This document shows, piece by piece, positions 6,232 through 8,187 of a DNA stretch of 8,187 nt (the first letter of the stretch is position 1; each line of letters begins with the position of its first letter). The DNA is from a bacterium (GTDB taxonomy: Bacteria; BMS3Abin14). Position numbers and translations under genes: made by a program. Below the pieces are notes generated by a model. It searched no databases. It saw nothing but the letters and a program-made list of their open reading frames with translations, and was not told the origin of the DNA. The stretch covers positions 690,858-699,044 of the forward strand of contig CP070682.1 in the NCBI GenBank assembly GCA_020352595.1, in the 5' to 3' direction.

Positions 6232-7680
6232 ATGGCCCAGTCCATCCATCTCACCGTCGTGGGCACCAGATTCCCCCAGCTGGCCCTGGCGACCCTTATG
6301 GCCAAACGGGGAAAGAGGGTCCTCGTCGTCGACGCACTGCCCGAGTCCGAAGGCAGCGTGAGAGGCGGGACCGCTTACACCTTCAGAAAGAGGCCCGCTC
6401 CCCTTTTCGGCATGGACAGCGGCGGGTTTCTCAGGAAGTTCCTCGACGAGATCGGCATCGGCCGTGTCCTGGTCAACAAGGCCTATCCCCCCAATCCCGT
6501 CAGTTACCAGGTGGTCCTGCCCCGGCACCGCCTGAACGTCTATCCTGACAGGGAGCGTTTTTTCGCCGAGGTGGGCAGGGAGTTTCCCTCCAGCCTCGAC
6601 ACCATGAGGGAGCTTTACGGCCAATGGGATGAAGTGGCCCAGAGCTGGCTCAGCGGGCTCGACGAGATCGATGAGCTGGAGCGCGGCTGGAGCCACCTCG
6701 CCGGCATCTCGAGACTGGTCAGGGGCCTCATGCAGACCAGAAAGGTCCGCGACCATCTCCGGCAGCTGGAAGACGGAGGACCCGTGGTGGATTTCCTCAC
6801 CCTCCAGCACCATTTTCTGGGGGCTCAGGCCCCGAACCTGACCATTCCCTCCCTCTCGGCATCCCTCATCCACCACATCGGCCGCAGGGGCACCTTCAAG
6901 GAGACCCTGGGCACGCGCGGGCTGACCGAGCTCACCCTCCAGCGTTTTCATGAGTACGGGGGGGAGATCGTGAAGGGAGTCGGGGTTTCCGGCCTGGACC
7001 TCTCACCCCGAGGCGGCCTGCTGGTCAGACTCACCGACGGGCGGGAGGTCAACAGCCGCACCATGGCCACGACGGATGGGATAGCAGCCGGGATCACCGG
7101 CCTGCTCAACGTCAGGAACGGAAAAAGGAGAGGGCCCGCCCCGCTGTATCCCATACGCTTCTATCTCGCCATGGACGAGAAGGTAGTGCCTGTCGGCATG
7201 GAGGACGACCTCTTCATGATGCGGGGAGACGAGGGAGGCCCGCTGGGTATCCGTGCGCTCTATATGGCCCTCGGGCCCACCGGATCGGAAGGTTTTCCTG
7301 CTGGAGGCAGGAGAACGCTGACCGTCACCGCCCTGGCGGGCCCGGGGTCCATGAGATCAGTCACTCCGGAATTCTCCAGAGCCGTCAAGGAGGACCTCTT
7401 GAAAGCCCTGGAGGCTGTGATACCATTTCTCGATGAGGGCCTGGAGTCCATCACCAGCGACATCGAACCGGGCGAAGAGTTCAAAACCCCGCGTCCCCTT
7501 GGGACGGGAGTCGCTGCCTGGGACCCCGGCATCCTGGGAAGAACGAGGATCCGGAAGAAGTTCCGCGGCAAGGCGGCCATCATCAGCCCCCCACCGTGGG
7601 AACTGGGGATCGAGGGTGAGGCTCTGGCAGCCATCGCGGTGGCCGGATCCCTCAAGAAGATCCTCGGACAGGACGGGTGA
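6232..7680 (+). CDS. FAD/NAD(P)-binding oxidoreductase-like protein (amine oxidase/phytoene desaturase-like fold) with degenerate nucleotide-binding loop
   Basis: This 482-residue protein has the layout of a two-dinucleotide-binding flavoprotein. The N-terminus is a beta-alpha-beta unit (TVVGTRFPQLALATLMAKRGKRVLVVDA, about 8-35). A glycine/proline-rich C-terminal end near 446-478 (SPPPWELGIEGEALAAIAVAGSLKKIL) looks like the helix-capping FAD segment of CrtI/amine-oxidase-type proteins. The GxGxxG loop is degenerate: G11 is kept, but R13 and Q16 replace the next two glycines, and the acidic residue after the second strand is Asp34. Tight FAD binding is therefore uncertain. No membrane helix or signal peptide is evident. 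A GGGAG ribosome site overlaps the end of purN, and the gene starts 3 nt after purN and ends 6 nt before amrB. I cannot name the substrate; a role tied to purine synthesis is only suggested by position. Confidence 0.7.
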   Translation: MAQSIHLTVVGTRFPQLALATLMAKRGKRVLVVDALPESEGSVRGGTAYTFRKRPAPLFGMDSGGFLRKFLDEIGIGRVLVNKAYPPNPVSYQVVLPRHRLNVYPDRERFFAEVGREFPSSLDTMRELYGQWDEVAQSWLSGLDEIDELERGWSHLAGISRLVRGLMQTRKVRDHLRQLEDGGPVVDFLTLQHHFLGAQAPNLTIPSLSASLIHHIGRRGTFKETLGTRGLTELTLQRFHEYGGEIVKGVGVSGLDLSPRGGLLVRLTDGREVNSRTMATTDGIAAGITGLLNVRNGKRRGPAPLYPIRFYLAMDEKVVPVGMEDDLFMMRGDEGGPLGIRALYMALGPTGSEGFPAGGRRTLTVTALAGPGSMRSVTPEFSRAVKEDLLKALEAVIPFLDEGLESITSDIEPGEEFKTPRPLGTGVAAWDPGILGRTRIRKKFRGKAAIISPPPWELGIEGEALAAIAVAGSLKKILGQDG

Positions 7681-7686
7681 TCGGCC

Positions 7687-8070
7687 ATGAGAGAAGCTCA
7701 CCACAGCACGCGGCAACCTGCAGTCGCCGGGCGTTTCTACTCCGGGAGCGGCGATGCCCTGAGGACAGAGGTCATGGGGCTCCTGGGGCCGGATCGGGGA
7801 GGGCAGCCCGCCATCGGGGTCGTGATGCCCCACGCAGGTTACGTCTACTCGGGAGGAGTTGCCGCGGAAACGGCGGCAGCCATAAGGGTCCCCAGGAACG
7901 TTGTGGTCCTCGGTCCCAACCACACCGGCCTCGGGCCGGCGGTTTCCGTATTCCCGGACGGGAACTGGCATATGCCTTTCGGGGACATCCCCGTAAACGG
8001 GGCCCTGGCCGGGCAGATCCTGGACCGCTGCGAGATCGCCCATCCCGAGGTTCTGGCCAATTTGAGGTAG
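7687..8070 (+). CDS. amrB: AmmeMemoRadiSam system protein B (MEMO family), N-terminal half only
   Basis: The 127 residues match the first half of MEMO proteins: RQPAVAGRFY (9-18), MPHAGYVYSG (47-56) with H49, VVLGPNHTGLG (73-83) with H79, and WHMPFGDIPVNGALAGQIL. These His residues are part of the putative metal site, which is related to class III extradiol dioxygenases. Family members are usually about 260-290 residues, and the expected next block (EHSLEVQLPF type, with another His) is missing. The frame hits TAG at 8068-8070 after VLANLR, exactly where the composition drops in GC. The remaining His/Cys ligands would be lost, so this is a truncated gene, a frameshift or insertion junction, or an assembly artefact. 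It starts 6 nt after the flavoprotein gene with a weak ribosome site. The family's function is not settled; in many genomes it accompanies AMMECR1 and a radical SAM protein, neither visible here. Confidence 0.85.
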   Translation: MREAHHSTRQPAVAGRFYSGSGDALRTEVMGLLGPDRGGQPAIGVVMPHAGYVYSGGVAAETAAAIRVPRNVVVLGPNHTGLGPAVSVFPDGNWHMPFGDIPVNGALAGQILDRCEIAHPEVLANLR

Positions 8071-8187
8071 AATTCAATGTTGTTCCTGTTGCTTTTTCTA
8101 TACTACGCGGGGGGGTTGTTGTTTTCAATGTTCCTGTTAACCTTTTCCATGCTCAAGGGCGGTTAATGCTGGTTTCTGGGTATGGCC
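8071..8187. other. Low-GC tail after the truncated amrB
   Basis: This terminal stretch is T-rich on the plus strand and clearly lower in GC than the upstream 3.5 kb. It contains a run of eight G (8109-8116 region) and an imperfect direct repeat: TTCAATGTTGTTCCTGTT (8073-8090) and TTCAATGTTCCTGTT (8124-8138). In the amrB frame a 29-codon hydrophobic ORF starts at ATG 8077 and ends at TAA 8164-8166; it has no convincing ribosome site. Another plus frame (from about 8061) is open to the window end and resembles nothing I recognise. Candidates are inserted DNA, intergenic repeat DNA, or an assembly error at a contig end. Confidence 0.5.

Noticed and set aside
5839..6951. 370-codon open frame on the minus strand opposite purN and the flavoprotein gene
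   Set aside because: It spans two genes that are well supported on the other strand; long antisense frames are common in GC-rich DNA, and the translation resembles no family.
8077..8166. 29-codon hydrophobic small ORF in the terminal tail
   Set aside because: There is no Shine-Dalgarno, it sits in T-rich DNA that reads as hydrophobic residues by composition, and the region itself may be an artefact.
8061..8187. Frameshifted continuation of amrB in another plus frame
   Set aside because: That frame is open to the end but does not show the expected EHSLEVQLPF block, so a simple frameshift does not explain the truncation.

Overview
The window is GC-rich (except for two short stretches) and densely coded, and looks like chromosomal DNA of a free-living Gram-negative bacterium. 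The gene mix is a two-component pair, a Cache/HAMP/GGDEF receptor, a coiled-coil/SH3 lipoprotein, a lone CinA-type domain, purM-purN and an AmmeMemoRadiSam B (MEMO) gene. It would fit an anaerobic deltaproteobacterium-like (Desulfobacterota) lineage. That placement is an inference from gene content, not proof. Both ends cut through genes, and the window may be a contig edge.

Layout. (1) Positions 1-785, minus strand: a single-domain response regulator followed by the N-terminus of a membrane sensor, probably its kinase, cut off by the window edge. (2) 786-925: a divergent intergenic region. (3) 926-2638, plus strand: a membrane diguanylate cyclase with an extracytoplasmic Cache-like domain, HAMP linker and complete GGDEF domain whose signature reads GGEEW. 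(4) 2586-4033, minus strand: two translationally coupled genes (ATGA overlap), a stand-alone CinA N-terminal (MoaB/Mog-fold) protein and then a lipoprotein with coiled coil and SH3-like tail. The lipoprotein 3' end overlaps the cyclase 3' end by 53 bp. (5) 4034-4521: a long intergenic region made largely of degenerate heptanucleotide repeats, then an AT-rich block with a 19-bp palindrome and candidate promoters on both strands. (6) 4522-8070, plus strand: a tight purM - purN - flavoprotein-like - amrB run with gaps of 39, 3 and 6 nt. (7) 8071-8187: a compositionally different tail that stops amrB at less than half its usual length.

Working together: purM and purN catalyse the AIR synthetase and GAR formyltransferase steps of de novo purine synthesis and are probably one transcript with the two downstream genes. 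The left half is signal transduction: phosphorelay plus c-di-GMP.

I see no phage, IS element, CRISPR array, tRNA or rRNA, and no convincing new multi-gene system. The most unusual items are the phase-coherent heptamer repeats at 4034-4348, the abrupt end of amrB with a change of composition, and the flavoprotein-like gene with a degenerate dinucleotide-binding loop inside the purine operon.
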